DNA of 64,000 nucleotides from the NCBI GenBank assembly GCA_032191485.1, contig JAVDOI010000040.1, positions 124,001 through 188,000 on the forward strand, given 5' to 3'. Every line of letters begins with the position of its first letter. Within the stretch, counting starts at the first letter, position 1. The notes beneath the pieces were generated by a model. That model saw nothing but the letters and a program-made list of their open reading frames with translations. It was not told the DNA's origin and searched no databases. The position numbers and the translations under genes are program-made. Of this stretch, positions 33,329 through 45,332 are shown piece by piece. The stretch is from Leptoclinus maculatus. Taxonomy: Eukaryota > Chordata > Actinopteri > Perciformes > Stichaeidae.

Positions 33329-33560
33329 TAAACCAACGTGTGGTAGGAATATCGCATTTCATGGACAAATGATTTTAAATAATAGTATCTTGGTAGTGAT
33401 GAATTTTCCATTCTGATGTGCAACCTTTCATGCACATTCATGCATGCTGAGGTAGGTGATCATATTGTCAATGTGAAGCTGTCTCTGACAGCAGGAACAA
33501 GCTCGATGTGTATCGTCTCTGTGTTAAATGGCTGTTGTCTTACTAGCAGCTGGTAGAAAA

Positions 33561-33632
33561 CTCCCCGTCAGGGAATCGAACCCTGGTCTTCTGCGTGACA
33601 AGCAGAGATACTGTCCACTATACTAACGAGGA
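33561..33632 (-). tRNA. tRNA-Asp-GTC: tRNA-Asp(GTC), unit 26, consensus
   Basis: Consensus copy. Confidence 0.95.
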
Positions 33633-33871
33633 CTGCACTAGTAGCATTTTTGGCTAGTGAAAAAAAAGCGGCGCTGTTCCGGAATTTAAAGGGAATTCTT
33701 AGAGCTATACAGGGGCGGCTTTAAGTGTAGTAGACATTTACTGTCACTCAATGACACAGCAGCTGTCACTGAATCCATTCAGAAATCATGTTGTCTGGCA
33801 TCTGAAATGTTTGCAGTCAAGTGTGAATGGTGCATTGAGCCTGGGCACGTGCGTAAATGTCATTTTCAGCA

Positions 33872-33944
33872 GTTTCCGTAGTGTAGTGGTTATCACGTTC
33901 GCCTAACACGCGAAAGGTCCCCCGTTCCAAACTGGGCGGAAACA
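33872..33944 (+). tRNA. tRNA-Val-AAC: tRNA-Val(AAC), unit 27, A type, B box broken
   Basis: GTTCCAAAC: G57 is C, breaking a conserved B-box purine. The acceptor stem is paired. First A-type copy. Confidence 0.62.
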
Positions 33945-34124
33945 CTATTGTTTGTTCCTGCTTACTCCACACAATAAAATTCTACTTAGTGGAATTGTCA
34001 GAAACTGGATAATAAGTACAACTGCCCCAGGGTTAGCTTTTCCTCCACACAATCAAAGTCTTCTGAGTTGCGTTCCCAGCAAACTGGATCAAAAGAAGCA
34101 CTGTGTGAATAATGTTTTCTCTCA

Positions 34125-34594
34125 GAGATACTTGAACTCTGTAATTTGGGGCAGCCACTCACTCCCACCCAGGGGTGAGCAATCCTCCACTTTCTGGTTG
34201 AGAACCACGGCTTCGTAAATTGTAGGTGCTAACTGTAAACCTGACCGCTTCACACTCGACTGCAAACTGTCCCAGTGCATGCTGAAGGTCACGGCCTGAT
34301 GAAGCCAATAGATCAACATCATCTGCAAAGAGCAGAGAAGCAATTCTGAGGACCCCCAGCTGCACCTCGAGTTGTGTTGGTCGGGATCCGGAATTCCGCA
34401 AACGGCTCATTCCACCATTTGACAATACCCCCAGTCAGGGACAGCAGTTCTCCTCCCTTGTAGGTGCCGAATCTCATCCAAACCGCTTCACACTTGACTG
34501 AAAACTGCCCCTTGTGTGCTGCTCCTGACTAGTCTTATTGTTTGCCAGAACTTCGTTGAGACCAACCAGAAGTCCTTCTCGATAGCTTTCCCCC
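34125..34594 (-). pseudogene. LINE RT remnant, unit 27, frameshifted (A type)
   Basis: One extra A near 34218 shifts the frame just after TVSTYN; FADD lies before the shift. This +1 marks A-type units. Confidence 0.75.
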
Positions 34595-34826
34595 TAAACC
34601 AATGTGTGGTAGGAATATCGCATTTCATGGACAAATGATTTTAAATAATAGTATCTTGGTAGTGATGAATTTTCCATTCTGATGTGCAGCCTTTCATGCA
34701 CATTCATGCATGCTGAGGTAGGTGATCATATCGTCAATGTGAAGCTGTCTCTGACAGCAGGAACAAGTTCGATGTGTATCGTCTCTGTGTTAAATGGCTG
34801 TTGTCTTACTAGCAGCTGGTAGAAAA

Positions 34827-34898
34827 CTCCCCGTCAGGGAATCGAACCCTGGTCTTCTGCGTGACAAGCAGAGATACTGTCCACTATACTAACGAGGA
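34827..34898 (-). tRNA. tRNA-Asp-GTC: tRNA-Asp(GTC), unit 27, consensus
   Basis: Consensus gene beside a B-box-broken Val; the flanking A-run is interrupted by a T (GAATAAAAAG). Confidence 0.95.
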
Positions 34899-35137
34899 CT
34901 GCACTAGTAGCATTTTTGGCTAGTGAATAAAAAGCGGCGCTGTTCCGGAATTTAAAGGGAATTCTTAGAGCTATACAGGGGCGGCTTTAAGTGTAGTAGA
35001 CATTTACTGTCACTCAATGACACAGCAGCTGTCACTGAATCCATTCAGAAATCATGTTGTCTGGCATCTGAAATGTTTGCAGTCAAGTGTGAATGGTGCA
35101 TTGAGCCTGGGCACGTGCATAAAGACCATTTTCAGCA

Positions 35138-35210
35138 GTTTCCGTAGTGTAGTGGTTATCACGTTCGCCTAACACGCGAAAGGTCCCCCGTTCGAAACTG
35201 GGCAGAAACA
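35138..35210 (+). tRNA. tRNA-Val-AAC: tRNA-Val(AAC), unit 28, B type
   Basis: C6·A67; leader is ATAAAGACC, a marker shared with units 32, 34, 35 and 42. Confidence 0.68.
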
Positions 35211-35390
35211 CTATTAATTGTTCCTGCTTACTCCACACATTAAAATTCTACTTAGTGGAATTGTCAGAAACTGGATCATAAGAACAACTGCCCCAGGGTT
35301 AGCTTTTCCTCCACACAATCAAAGTCTTCTGAGTTGCGTTCCCAGCAAACTGGATCAAAAGAAGCACTGTGTGAATAATGTTTTCTCTCA

Positions 35391-35859
35391 GAGATACTTG
35401 AACTCTGTAATTTGGGGCAGCCACTCACTCCCACCCAGGGGTGAGCAATCCTACACTTTCTGGTTGAGAACCACGGCTTCGTAATTGTAGGTGCTAACTG
35501 TAATCCTGACCACTTCACACTCGACTGCAAACTGTCCCAGTGCGTGCTGAAGGTCACGGCCTGATGAAGCCAATAGATCAACATCATCTGCAAAGAGCAG
35601 AGAAGCAATTCTGAGGACCCCCAGCTGCACCTCGAGTTGTGTTGGTCGGGATCTGGAATTCCGCAAACGGCTCATTCCACCATTTGACAATACCCCCAGT
35701 CAGGGACAGCAGTTCTCCTCCCTTGTAGGTGCCGAATCTCATCCAAACCGCTTCACACTTGACTGAAAACTGCCCCTTGTGTGCTGCTCCTGACTAGTCT
35801 TATTGTTTGCCAGAACTTCGTTGAGACCAACCAGAAGTCCTTCTCGATAGCTTTCCCCC
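35391..35859 (-). pseudogene. LINE RT remnant, unit 28, nonsense
   Basis: B type with a private stop after LNQKV (C to A at about 35453). Confidence 0.75.
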
Positions 35860-36091
35860 TAAACCAACGTGTGGTAGGAATATCGCATTTCATGGACAAA
35901 TGATTTTAAATAATAGTATCTTGGTAGTGATGAATTTTCCATTCTGATGTGCAACCTTTCATGCACATTCATGCATGCTGAGGTAGGTGATCATATTGTC
36001 AATGTGAAGCTGTCTCTGACAGCAGGAACAAGCTCGATGTGTATCGTCTCTGTGTTAAATGGCTGTTGTCTTACTAGCAGCTGGTAGAAAA

Positions 36092-36163
36092 CTCCCCGTC
36101 AGGGAATCGAACCCTGGTCTTCTGCGTGACAAGCAGAGATACTGTCCACTATACTAACAAGGA
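36092..36163 (-). tRNA. tRNA-Asp-GTC: tRNA-Asp(GTC), unit 28
   Basis: C5 is T, giving a tolerated U5·G68 wobble in the acceptor. Confidence 0.9.
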
Positions 36164-36402
36164 CTGCACTAGTAGCATTTTTGGCTAGTGAAAAAAAAGC
36201 GGCGCTGTTCCGGAATTTAAAGGGAATTCTTAGAGCTATACAGGGGCGGCTTTAAGTGTAGTAGACATTTACTGTCACTCAATGACACAGCAGCTGTCAC
36301 TGAATCCATTCAGAAATCATGTTGTCTGGCATCTGAAATGTTTGCAGTCAAGTGTGAATGGTGCATTGAGCCTGGGCACGTGCGTAAATGTCATTTTCAG
36401 CA

Positions 36403-36475
36403 GGTTCCGTAGTGTAGTGGTTATCACGTTCGCCTAACACGCGAAAGGTCCCCCGTTCCAAACTGGGCGGAAACA
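36403..36475 (+). tRNA. tRNA-Val-AAC: tRNA-Val(AAC), unit 29, A type, broken
   Basis: G57 to C plus T2 to G (GGTTCCG), leaving G2·A71 unpaired. Confidence 0.6.
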
Positions 36476-36655
36476 CTATTGTTTGTTCCTGCTTACTCCA
36501 CACAATAAAATTCTACTTAGTGGAATTGTCAGAAACTGGATAATAAGTACAACTGCCCCAGGGTTAGCTTTTCCTCCACACAATCAAAGTCTTCTGAGTT
36601 GCGTTCCCAGCAAACTGGATCAAAAGAAGCACTGTGTGAATAATGTTTTCTCTCA

Positions 36656-37125
36656 GAGATACTTGAACTCTGTAATTTGGGGCAGCCACTCACTCCCACC
36701 CAGGGGTGAGCAATCCTCCACTTTCTGGTTGAGAACCACGGCTTCGTAAATTGTAGGTGCTAACTGTAAACCTGACCGCTTCACACTCGACTGCAAACTG
36801 TCCCAGTGCATGCTGAAGGTCACGGCCTGATGAAGCCAATAGATCAACATCATCTGCAAAGAGCAGAGAAGCAATTCTGAGGACCCCCAGCTGCACCTCG
36901 AGTTGTGTTGGTCGGGATCCGGAATTCCGCAAACGGCTCATTCCACCATTTGACAATACCCCCAGTCAGGGACAGCAGTTCTCCTCCCTTGTAGGTGCCG
37001 AATCTCATCCAAACCGCTTCACACTTGACTGAAAACTGCCCCTTGTGTGCTGCTCCTGACTAGTCTTATTGTTTGCCAGAACTTCGTTGAGACCAACCAG
37101 AAGTCCTTCTCGATAGCATTCCCCC
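36656..37125 (-). pseudogene. LINE RT remnant, unit 29, frameshifted
   Basis: A-type +1; upstream edge has GATAGCATTCC, shared with units 35 and 44. Confidence 0.75.
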
Positions 37126-37357
37126 TAAACCAATGTGTGGTAGGAATATCGCATTTCATGGACAAATGATTTTAAATAATAGTATCTTGGTAGTGATGAA
37201 TTTTCCATTCTGATGTGCAACCTTTCACGCACATTCATGCATGCTGAGGTAGGTGATCATATCGTCAATGTGAAGCTGTCTCTGACAGCAGGAACAAGCT
37301 CGATGTGTATCGTCTCTGTGTTAAATGGCTGTTGTCTTACTAGCAGCTGGTAGAAAA

Positions 37358-37429
37358 CTCCCCGTCAGGGAATCGAACTCTGGTCTTCTGCGTGACAAGC
37401 AGAGATACTGTCCACTATACTAACGAGGA
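37358..37429 (-). tRNA. tRNA-Asp-GTC: tRNA-Asp(GTC), unit 29, T-stem mismatch
   Basis: A52·C62, the same change as in units 20 and 22, seven units away. Confidence 0.85.
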
Positions 37430-37668
37430 TTGCACTAGTAGCATTTTTGGCTAGTGAAAAAAAAGCGGCGCTGTTCCGGAATTTAAAGGGAATTCTTAGA
37501 GCTATACAGGGGCGGCTTTAGGTGTAGTAGACATTTACTGTCACTCAATGACACAGCAGCTGTCACTGAATCCATTCAGAAATCATGTTGTCTGGCATCT
37601 GAAATGTTTGCAGTCAAGTGTGAATGGTGCATTGAGCCTGGGCACGTGCGTAAATGTCATTTTCAGCA

Positions 37669-37741
37669 GTTTGCGTAGTGTAGTAGTTATCACGTTCGCC
37701 TAACACGCGAAAGGTCCCCCGTTCCAAACTGGGCGGAAACA
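37669..37741 (+). tRNA. tRNA-Val-AAC: tRNA-Val(AAC), unit 30, triple lesion
   Basis: C5 to G (G5·G68), G18 to A and G57 to C together: acceptor, A box and B box are all hit. Same haplotype as units 38 and 45. Confidence 0.58.
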
Positions 37742-37921
37742 CTATTGTTTGTTCCTGCTTACTCCACACAATAAAATTCTACTTAGTGGAATTGTCAGAA
37801 ACTGGATAATAAGTACAACTGCCCCAGGGTTAGCTTTTCCTCCACACAATCAAAGTCTTCTGAGTTGCGTTCCCAGCAAACTGGATCAAAAGAAGCACTG
37901 TGTGAATAATGTTTTCTCTCA

Positions 37922-38390
37922 GAGATACTTGAACTCTGTAATTTGGGGCAGCCACTCACTCCCACCCAGGGGTGAGCAATCCTCCACTTTCTGGTTGTGA
38001 ACCACGGCTTCGTAATTGTAGGTGCTAACTGTAATCCTGACCACTTCACACTCGACTGCAAACTGTCCCAGTGCGTGCTGAAGGTCACGGCCTGATGAAG
38101 CCAATAGATCAACATCATCTGCAAAGAGCAGAGAAGCAATTCTGAGGACCCCCAGCTGCACCTCGAGTTGTGTTGGTCGGGATCTGGAATTCCGCAAACG
38201 GCTCATTCCACCATTTGACAATACCCCAAGTCAGGGACAGCAGTTCTCCTCCCTTGTAGGTGCCGAATCTCATCCAAACCGCTTCACACTTGACTGAAAA
38301 CTGCCCCTTGTGTGCTGCTCCTGACTAGTCTTATTGTTTGCCAGAACTTCGTTGAGACCAACCAGAAGTCCTTCTCGATAGCTTTCCCCC
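37922..38390 (-). pseudogene. LINE RT remnant, unit 30
   Basis: B-type remnant (ECEVVR, no frameshift) behind an A-type Val gene; private VVHNQ. Confidence 0.75.
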
Positions 38391-38622
38391 TAAACCAACG
38401 TGTGGTAGGAATATCGCATTTCATGGACAAATGATTTTAAATAGTAGTATCTTGGTAGTGATGAATTTTCCATTCTGATGTGCAACCTTTCATGCACATT
38501 CATGCATGCTGAGGTAGGTGATCATATCGTCAATGTGAAGCTGTCTCTGACAGCAGGAACAAGTTCGATGTGTATCGTCTCTGTGTTAAATGGCTGTTGT
38601 CTTACTAGCAGCTGGTAGAAAA

Positions 38623-38694
38623 CTCCCCGTCAGGGAATCGAACCCTGGTCTTCTGCGAGACAAGCAGAGATACTGTCCACTATACTAACGAGGA
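38623..38694 (-). tRNA. tRNA-Asp-GTC: tRNA-Asp(GTC), unit 30, position 37 changed
   Basis: A37 is T next to the anticodon (TTGTCTC). Position 37 is normally a purine, so decoding quality may be affected. Confidence 0.84.
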
Positions 38695-38933
38695 CTGCAC
38701 TAGTAGCATTTTTGGCTAGTGAAAAAAAAGCGGCGCTGTTCCGGAATTTAAAGGGAATTCTTAGAGCTATACAGGGGCGGCTTTAAGTGTAGTAGACATT
38801 TACTGTCACTCAATGACACAGCAGCTGTCACTGAATCCATTCAGAAATCATGTTGTCTGGCATCTGAAATGTTTGCAGTCAAGTGTGAATGGTGCATTGA
38901 GCCTGGGCACGTGCGTAAAGGTCATTTTCAGCA

Positions 38934-39006
38934 GTTTCCGTAGTGTAGTGGTTATCACGTTCGCCTAACACGCGAAAGGTCCCCCGTTCGAAACTGGGCA
39001 GAAACA
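38934..39006 (+). tRNA. tRNA-Val-AAC: tRNA-Val(AAC), unit 31, B type
   Basis: C6·A67, TATTAATTG trailer. Confidence 0.68.
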
Positions 39007-39186
39007 CTATTAATTGTTCCTGCTTACTCCACACATTAAAATTCTACTTAGTGGAATTGTCAGAAACTGGATCATAAGAACAACTGCCCCAGGGTTAGCT
39101 TTTCCTCCACACAATCAAAGTCTTCTGAGTTGCGTTCCCAGCAAACTGGATCAAAAGAAGCACTGTGTGAATAATGTTTTCTCTCA

Positions 39187-39655
39187 GAGATACTTGAACT
39201 CTGTAATTTGGGGCAGCCACTCACTCCCACCCAGGGGTGAGCAATCCTCCACTTTCTGGTTGAGAACCACGGCTTCGTAATTGTAGGTGCTAACTGTAAT
39301 CCTGACCACTTCACACTCGACTGCAAACTGTCCCAGTGCGTGCTGAAGGTCACGGCCTGATGAAGCCAATAGATCAACATCATCTGCAAAGAGCAGAGAA
39401 GCAATTCTGAGGACCCCCAGCTGCACCTCGAGTTGTGTTGGTCGGGATCTGGAATTCCGCAAACGGCTCATTCCACCATTTGACAATACCCCCAGTCAGG
39501 GACAGCAGTTCTCCTCCCTTGTAGGTGCCGAATCTCATCCAAACCACTTCACACTTGACTGAAAACTGCCCCTTGTGTGCTGCTCCTGACTAGTCTTATT
39601 GTTTGCCAGAACTTCGTTGAGACCAACCAGAAGTCCTTCTCGATAGCTTTCCCCC
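39187..39655 (-). pseudogene. LINE RT remnant, unit 31
   Basis: B type, open. Confidence 0.75.
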
Positions 39656-39887
39656 TAAACCAACGTGTGGTAGGAATATCGCATTTCATGGACAAATGAT
39701 TTTAAATAATAGTATCTTGGTAGTGATGAATTTTCCATTCTGATGTGCAACCTTTCATGCACATTCATGCATGCTGAGGTAGGTGATCATATTGTCAATG
39801 TGAAGCTGTCTCTGACAGCAGGAACAAGCTCGATGTGTATCGTCTCTGTGTTAAATGGCTGTTGTCTTACTAGCAGCTGGTAGAAAA

Positions 39888-39959
39888 CTCCCCGTCAGGG
39901 AATCGAACCCTGGTCTTCTGCGTGACAAGCAGAGATACTGTCCACTATACTAACGAGGA
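39888..39959 (-). tRNA. tRNA-Asp-GTC: tRNA-Asp(GTC), unit 31, consensus
   Basis: Consensus copy. Confidence 0.95.
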
Positions 39960-40198
39960 CTGCACTAGTAGCATTTTTGGCTAGTGAAAAAAAAGCGGCG
40001 CTGTTCCGGAATTTAAAGGGAATTCTTAGAGCTATACAGGGGCGGCTTTAAGTGTAGTAGACATTTACTGTCACTCAATGACACAGCAGCTGTCACTGAA
40101 TCCATTCAGAAATCATGTTGTCTGGCATCTGAAATGTTTGCAGTCAAGTGTGAATGGTGCATTGAGCCTGGGCACGTGCATAAAGACCATTTTCAGCA

Positions 40199-40271
40199 GT
40201 TTCCGTAGTGTAGTGGTTATCACGTTCGCCTAACACGCGAAAGGTCCCCCGTTCGAAACTGGGCAGAAACA
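40199..40271 (+). tRNA. tRNA-Val-AAC: tRNA-Val(AAC), unit 32, B type
   Basis: C6·A67 with the ATAAAGACC leader. Confidence 0.68.
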
Positions 40272-40451
40272 CTATTAATTGTTCCTGCTTACTCCACACA
40301 TTAAAATTCTACTTAGTGGAATTGTCAGAAACTGGATCATAAGAACAACTGCCCCAGGGTTAGCTTTTCCTCCACACAATCAAAGTCTTCTGAGTTGCGT
40401 TCCCAGCAAACTGGATCAAAAGAAGCACTGTGTGAATAATGTTTTCTCTCA

Positions 40452-40920
40452 GAGATACTTGAACTCTGTAATTTGGGGCAGCCACTCACTCCCACCCAGG
40501 GGTGAGCAATCCTCCACTTTCTGGTTGAGAACCACGGCTTCGTAATTGTAGGTGCTAACTGTAATCCTGACCACTTCACACTCGACTGCAAACTGTCCCA
40601 GTGCGTGCTGAAGGTCACGGCCTGATGAAGCCAATAGATCAACATCATCTGCAAAGAGCAGAGAAGCAATTCTGAGGACCCCCAGCTGCACCTCGAGTTG
40701 TGTTGGTCGGGATCTGGAATTCCGCAAACGGCTCATTCCACCATTTGACAATACCCCCAGTCAGGGACAGCAGTTCTCCTCCCTTGTAGGTGCCGAATCT
40801 CATCCAAACCGCTTCACACTTGACTGAAAACTGCCCCTTGTGTGCTGCTCCTGACTAGTCTTATTGTTTGCCAGAACTTCGTTGAGACCAACCAGAAGTC
40901 CTTCTCGATAGCTTTCCCCC
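40452..40920 (-). pseudogene. LINE RT remnant, unit 32
   Basis: B type, open; same encoded sequence as unit 31. Confidence 0.75.
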
Positions 40921-41152
40921 TAAACCAACGTGTGGTAGGAATATCGCATTTCATGGACAAATGATTTTAAATAATAGTATCTTGGTAGTGATGAATTTTC
41001 CATTCTGATGTGCAACCTTTCATGCACATTCATGCATGCTGAGGTAGGTGATCATATTGTCAATGTGAAGCTGTCTCTGACAGCAGGAACAAGCTCGATG
41101 TGTATCGTCTCTGTGTTAAATGGCTGTTGTCTTACTAGCAGCTGGTAGAAAA

Positions 41153-41224
41153 CTCCCCGTCAGGGAATCGAACCCTGGTCTTCTGCGTGACAAGCAGAGA
41201 TACTGTCCACTATACTAACGAGGA
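41153..41224 (-). tRNA. tRNA-Asp-GTC: tRNA-Asp(GTC), unit 32, consensus
   Basis: Consensus copy. Confidence 0.95.
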
Positions 41225-41463
41225 CTGCACTAGTAGCATTTTTGGCTAGTGAAAAAAAAGCGGCGCTGTTCCGGAATTTAAAGGGAATTCTTAGAGCTAT
41301 ACAGGGGCGGCTTTAAGTGTAGTAGACATTTACTGTCACTCAATGACACAGCAGCTGTCACTGAATCCATTCAGAAATCATGTTGTCTGGCATCTGAAAT
41401 GTTTGCAGTCAAGTGTGAATGGTGCATTGAGCCTGGGCACGTGCGTAAATGTCATTTTCAGCA

Positions 41464-41536
41464 GTTTCCGTAGTGTAGTGGTTATCACGTTCGCCTAACA
41501 CGCGAAAGGTCCCCCGTTCCAAACTGGGCGGAAACA
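41464..41536 (+). tRNA. tRNA-Val-AAC: tRNA-Val(AAC), unit 33, A type, B box broken
   Basis: G57 to C. This A-type gene sits in a unit that turns into B-type sequence further right. Confidence 0.62.
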
Positions 41537-41716
41537 CTATTGTTTGTTCCTGCTTACTCCACACAATAAAATTCTACTTAGTGGAATTGTCAGAAACTGG
41601 ATAATAAGTACAACTGCCCCAGGGTTAGCTTTTCCTCCACACAATCAAAGTCTTCTGAGTTGCGTTCCCAGCAAACTGGATCAAAAGAAGCACTGTGTGA
41701 ATAATGTTTTCTCTCA

Positions 41717-42186
41717 GAGATACTTGAACTCTGTAATTTGGGGCAGCCACTCACTCCCACCCAGGGGTGAGCAATCCTCCACTTTCTGGTTGAGAACCAC
41801 GGCTTCGTAAATTGTAGGTGCTAACTGTAATCCTGACCACTTCACACTCGACTGCAAACTGTCCCAGTGCGTGCTGAAGGTCACGGCCTGATGAAGCCAA
41901 TAGATCAACATCATCTGCAAAGAGCAGAGAAGCAATTCTGAGGACCCCCAGCTGCACCTCGAGTTGTGTTGGTCGGGATCTGGAATTCCGCAAACGGCTC
42001 ATTCCACCATTTGACAATACCCCCAGTCAGGGACAGCAGTTCTCCTCCCTTGTAGGTGCCGAATCTCATCCAAACCGCTTCACACTTGACTGAAAACTGC
42101 CCCTTGTGTGCTGCTCCTGACTAGTCTTATTGTTTGCCAGAACTTCGTTGAGACCAACCAGAAGTCCTTCTCGATAGCTTTCCCCC
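41717..42186 (-). pseudogene. LINE RT remnant, unit 33, A/B chimera
   Basis: Carries the A-type +1 but, on its right, B-type ECEVVRIT, which places a conversion junction between about 41813 and 41840. Confidence 0.75.
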
Positions 42187-42418
42187 TAAACCAACGTGTG
42201 GTAGGAATATCGCATTTCATGGACAAATGATTTTAAATAATAGTATCTTGGTAGTGATGAATTTTCCATTCTGATGTGCAACCTTTCATGCACATTCATG
42301 CATGCTGAGGTAGGTGATCATATCGTCAATGTGAAGCTGTCTCTGACAGCAGGAACAAGTTCGATGTGTATCGTCTCTGTGTTAAATGGCTGTTGTCTTA
42401 CTAGCAGCTGGTAGAAAA

Positions 42419-42490
42419 CTCCCCGTCAGGGAATCGAACCCTGGTCTTCTGCGTGACAAGCAGAGATACTGTCCACTATACTAACGAGGA
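42419..42490 (-). tRNA. tRNA-Asp-GTC: tRNA-Asp(GTC), unit 33, consensus
   Basis: Consensus copy. Confidence 0.95.
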
Positions 42491-42729
42491 CTGCACTAGT
42501 AGCATTTTTGGCTAGTGAAAAAAAAGCGGCGCTGTTCCGGAATTTAAAGGGAATTCTTAGAGCTATACAGGGGCGGCTTTAAGTGTAGTAGACATTTACT
42601 GTCACTCAATGACACAGCAGCTGTCACTGAATCCATTCAGAAATCATGTTGTCTGGCATCTGAAATGTTTGCAGTCAAGTGTGAATGGTGCATTGAGCCT
42701 GGGCACGTGCATAAAGACCATTTTCAGCA

Positions 42730-42802
42730 GTTTCCGTAGTGTAGTGGTTATCACGTTCGCCTAACACGCGAAAGGTCCCCCGTTCGAAACTGGGCAGAAA
42801 CA
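42730..42802 (+). tRNA. tRNA-Val-AAC: tRNA-Val(AAC), unit 34, B type
   Basis: C6·A67 with the ATAAAGACC leader. Confidence 0.68.
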
Positions 42803-42982
42803 CTATTAATTGTTCCTGCTTACTCCACACATTAAAATTCTACTTAGTGGAATTGTCAGAAACTGGATCATAAGAACAACTGCCCCAGGGTTAGCTTTTC
42901 CTCCACACAATCAAAGTCTTCTGAGTTGCGTTCCCAGCAAACTGGATCAAAAGAAGCACTGTGTGAATAATGTTTTCTCTCA

Positions 42983-43451
42983 GAGATACTTGAACTCTGT
43001 AATTTGGGGCAGCCACTCACTCCCACCCAGGGGTGAGCAATCCTCCACTTTCTTGTTGAGAACCACGGCTTCGTAATTGTAGGTGCTAACTGTAATCCTG
43101 ACCACTTCACACTCGACTGCAAACTGTCCCAGTGCGTGCTGAAGGTCACGGCCTGATGAAGCCAATAGATCAACATCATCTGCAAAGAGCAGAGAAGCAA
43201 TTCTGAGGACCCCCAGCTGCACCTCGAGTTGTGTTGGTCGGGATCTGGAATTCCGCAAACGGCTCATTCCACCATTTGACAATACCCCCAGTCAGGGACA
43301 GCAGTTCTCCTCCCTTGTAGGTGCCGAATCTCATCCAAACCGCTTCACACTTGACTGAAAACTGCCCCTTGTGTGCTGCTCCTGACTAGTCTTATTGTTT
43401 GCCAGAACTTCGTTGAGACCAACCAGAAGTCCTTCTCGATAGCTTTCCCCC
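42983..43451 (-). pseudogene. LINE RT remnant, unit 34
   Basis: B type with VLNKK, shared only with unit 41. Confidence 0.75.
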
Positions 43452-43683
43452 TAAACCAACGTGTGGTAGGAATATCGCATTTCATGGACAAATGATTTTA
43501 AATAATAGTATCTTGGTAGTGATGAATTTTCCATTCTGATGTGCAACCTTTCATGCACATTCATGCATGCTGAGGTAGGTGATCATATCGTCAATGTGAA
43601 GCTGTCTCTGACAGCAGGAACAAGTTCGATGTGTATCGTCTCTGTGTTAAATGGCTGTTGTCTTACTAGCAGCTGGTAGAAAA

Positions 43684-43755
43684 CTCCCCGTCAGGGAATC
43701 GAACCCTGGTCTTCTGCGTGACAAGCAGAGATACTGTCCACTATACTAACGAGGA
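43684..43755 (-). tRNA. tRNA-Asp-GTC: tRNA-Asp(GTC), unit 34, consensus
   Basis: Consensus copy; the spacer upstream has a private GGGGAGTCTTTAAG. Confidence 0.95.
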
Positions 43756-43994
43756 CTGCACTAGTAGCATTTTTGGCTAGTGAAAAAAAAGCGGCGCTGT
43801 TCCGGAATTTAAAGGGAATTCTTAGAGCTATACAGGGGAGTCTTTAAGTGTAGTAGACATTTACTGTCACTCAATGACACAGCAGCTGTCACTGAATCCA
43901 TTCAGAAATCATGTTGTCTGGCATCTGAAATGTTTGCAGTCAAGTGTGAATGGTGCATTGAGCCTGGGCACGTGCATAAAGACCATTTTCAGCA

Positions 43995-44067
43995 GTTTCC
44001 GTAGTGTAGTGGTTATCACGTTCGCCTAACACGCGAAAGGTCCCCCGTTCGAAACTGGGCAGAAACA
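43995..44067 (+). tRNA. tRNA-Val-AAC: tRNA-Val(AAC), unit 35, B-type gene in a chimeric unit
   Basis: C6·A67 and ATAAAGACC leader; the rest of the unit switches to A type. Confidence 0.68.
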
Positions 44068-44247
44068 CTATTAATTGTTCCTGCTTACTCCACACATTAA
44101 AATTCTACTTAGTGGAATTGTCAGAAACTGGATCATAAGAACAACTGCCCCAGGGTTAGCTTTTCCTCCACACAATCAAAGTCTTCTGAGTTGCGTTCCC
44201 AGCAAACTGGATCAAAAGAAGCACTGTGTGAATAATGTTTTCTCTCA

Positions 44248-44717
44248 GAGATACTTGAACTCTGTAATTTGGGGCAGCCACTCACTCCCACCCAGGGGTG
44301 AGCAATCCTCCACTTTCTGGTTGAGAACCACGGCTTCGTAAATTGTAGGTGCTAACTGTAAACCTGACCGCTTCACACTCGACTGCAAACTGTCCCAGTG
44401 CATGCTGAAGGTCACGGCCTGATGAAGCCAATAGATCAACATCATCTGCAAAGAGCAGAGAAGCAATTCTGAGGACCCCCAGCTGCACCTCGAGTTGTGT
44501 TGGTCGGGATCCGGAATTCCGCAAACGGCTCATTCCACCATTTGACAATACCCCCAGTCAGGGACAGCAGTTCTCCTCCCTTGTAGGTGCCGAATCTCAT
44601 CCAAACCGCTTCACACTTGACTGAAAACTGCCCCTTGTGTGCTGCTCCTGACTAGTCTTATTGTTTGCCAGAACTTCGTTGAGACCAACCAGAAGTCCTT
44701 CTCGATAGCATTCCCCC
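44248..44717 (-). pseudogene. LINE RT remnant, unit 35, frameshifted
   Basis: A-type remnant behind a B-type Val gene. Confidence 0.75.
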
Positions 44718-44949
44718 TAAACCAATGTGTGGTAGGAATATCGCATTTCATGGACAAATGATTTTAAATAATAGTATCTTGGTAGTGATGAATTTTCCAT
44801 TCTGATGTGCAACCTTTCACGCACATTCATGCATGCTGAGGTAGGTGATCATATCGTCAATGTGAAGCTGTCTCTGACAGCAGGAACAAGCTCGATGTGT
44901 ATCGTCTCTGTGTTAAATGGCTGTTGTCTTACTAGCAGCTGGTAGAAAA

Positions 44950-45021
44950 CTCCCCGTCAGGGAATCGAACCCTTGTCTTCTGCGTGACAAGCAGAGATAC
45001 TGTCCACTATACTAACGAGGA
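44950..45021 (-). tRNA. tRNA-Asp-GTC: tRNA-Asp(GTC), unit 35, T-stem mismatch
   Basis: C49 is A (A49·G65); flanked by a 7-A run and CTCTTGTAGC (+ strand), all shared with unit 44. Confidence 0.83.
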
Positions 45022-45259
45022 CTGCTCTTGTAGCATTTTTGGCTAGTGAAAAAAAGCGGCGCTGTTCCGGAATTTAAAGGGAATTCTTAGAGCTATACAG
45101 GGGCGGCTTTAGGTGTAGTAGACATTTACTGTCACTCAATGACACAGCAGCTGTCACTGAATCCATTCAGAAATCATGTTGTCTGGCATCTGAAATGTTT
45201 GCAGTCAAGTGTGAATGGTGCATTGAGCCTGGGCACGTGCGTAAAGGTCATTTTCAGCA

Positions 45260-45332
45260 GTTTCCGTAGTGTAGTGGTTATCACGTTCGCCTAACACGCG
45301 AAAGGTCCCCCGTTCGAAACTGGGCAGAAACA
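45260..45332 (+). tRNA. tRNA-Val-AAC: tRNA-Val(AAC), unit 36, B type
   Basis: C6·A67; lies about 460 bp before transposon copy 1. Confidence 0.68.
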
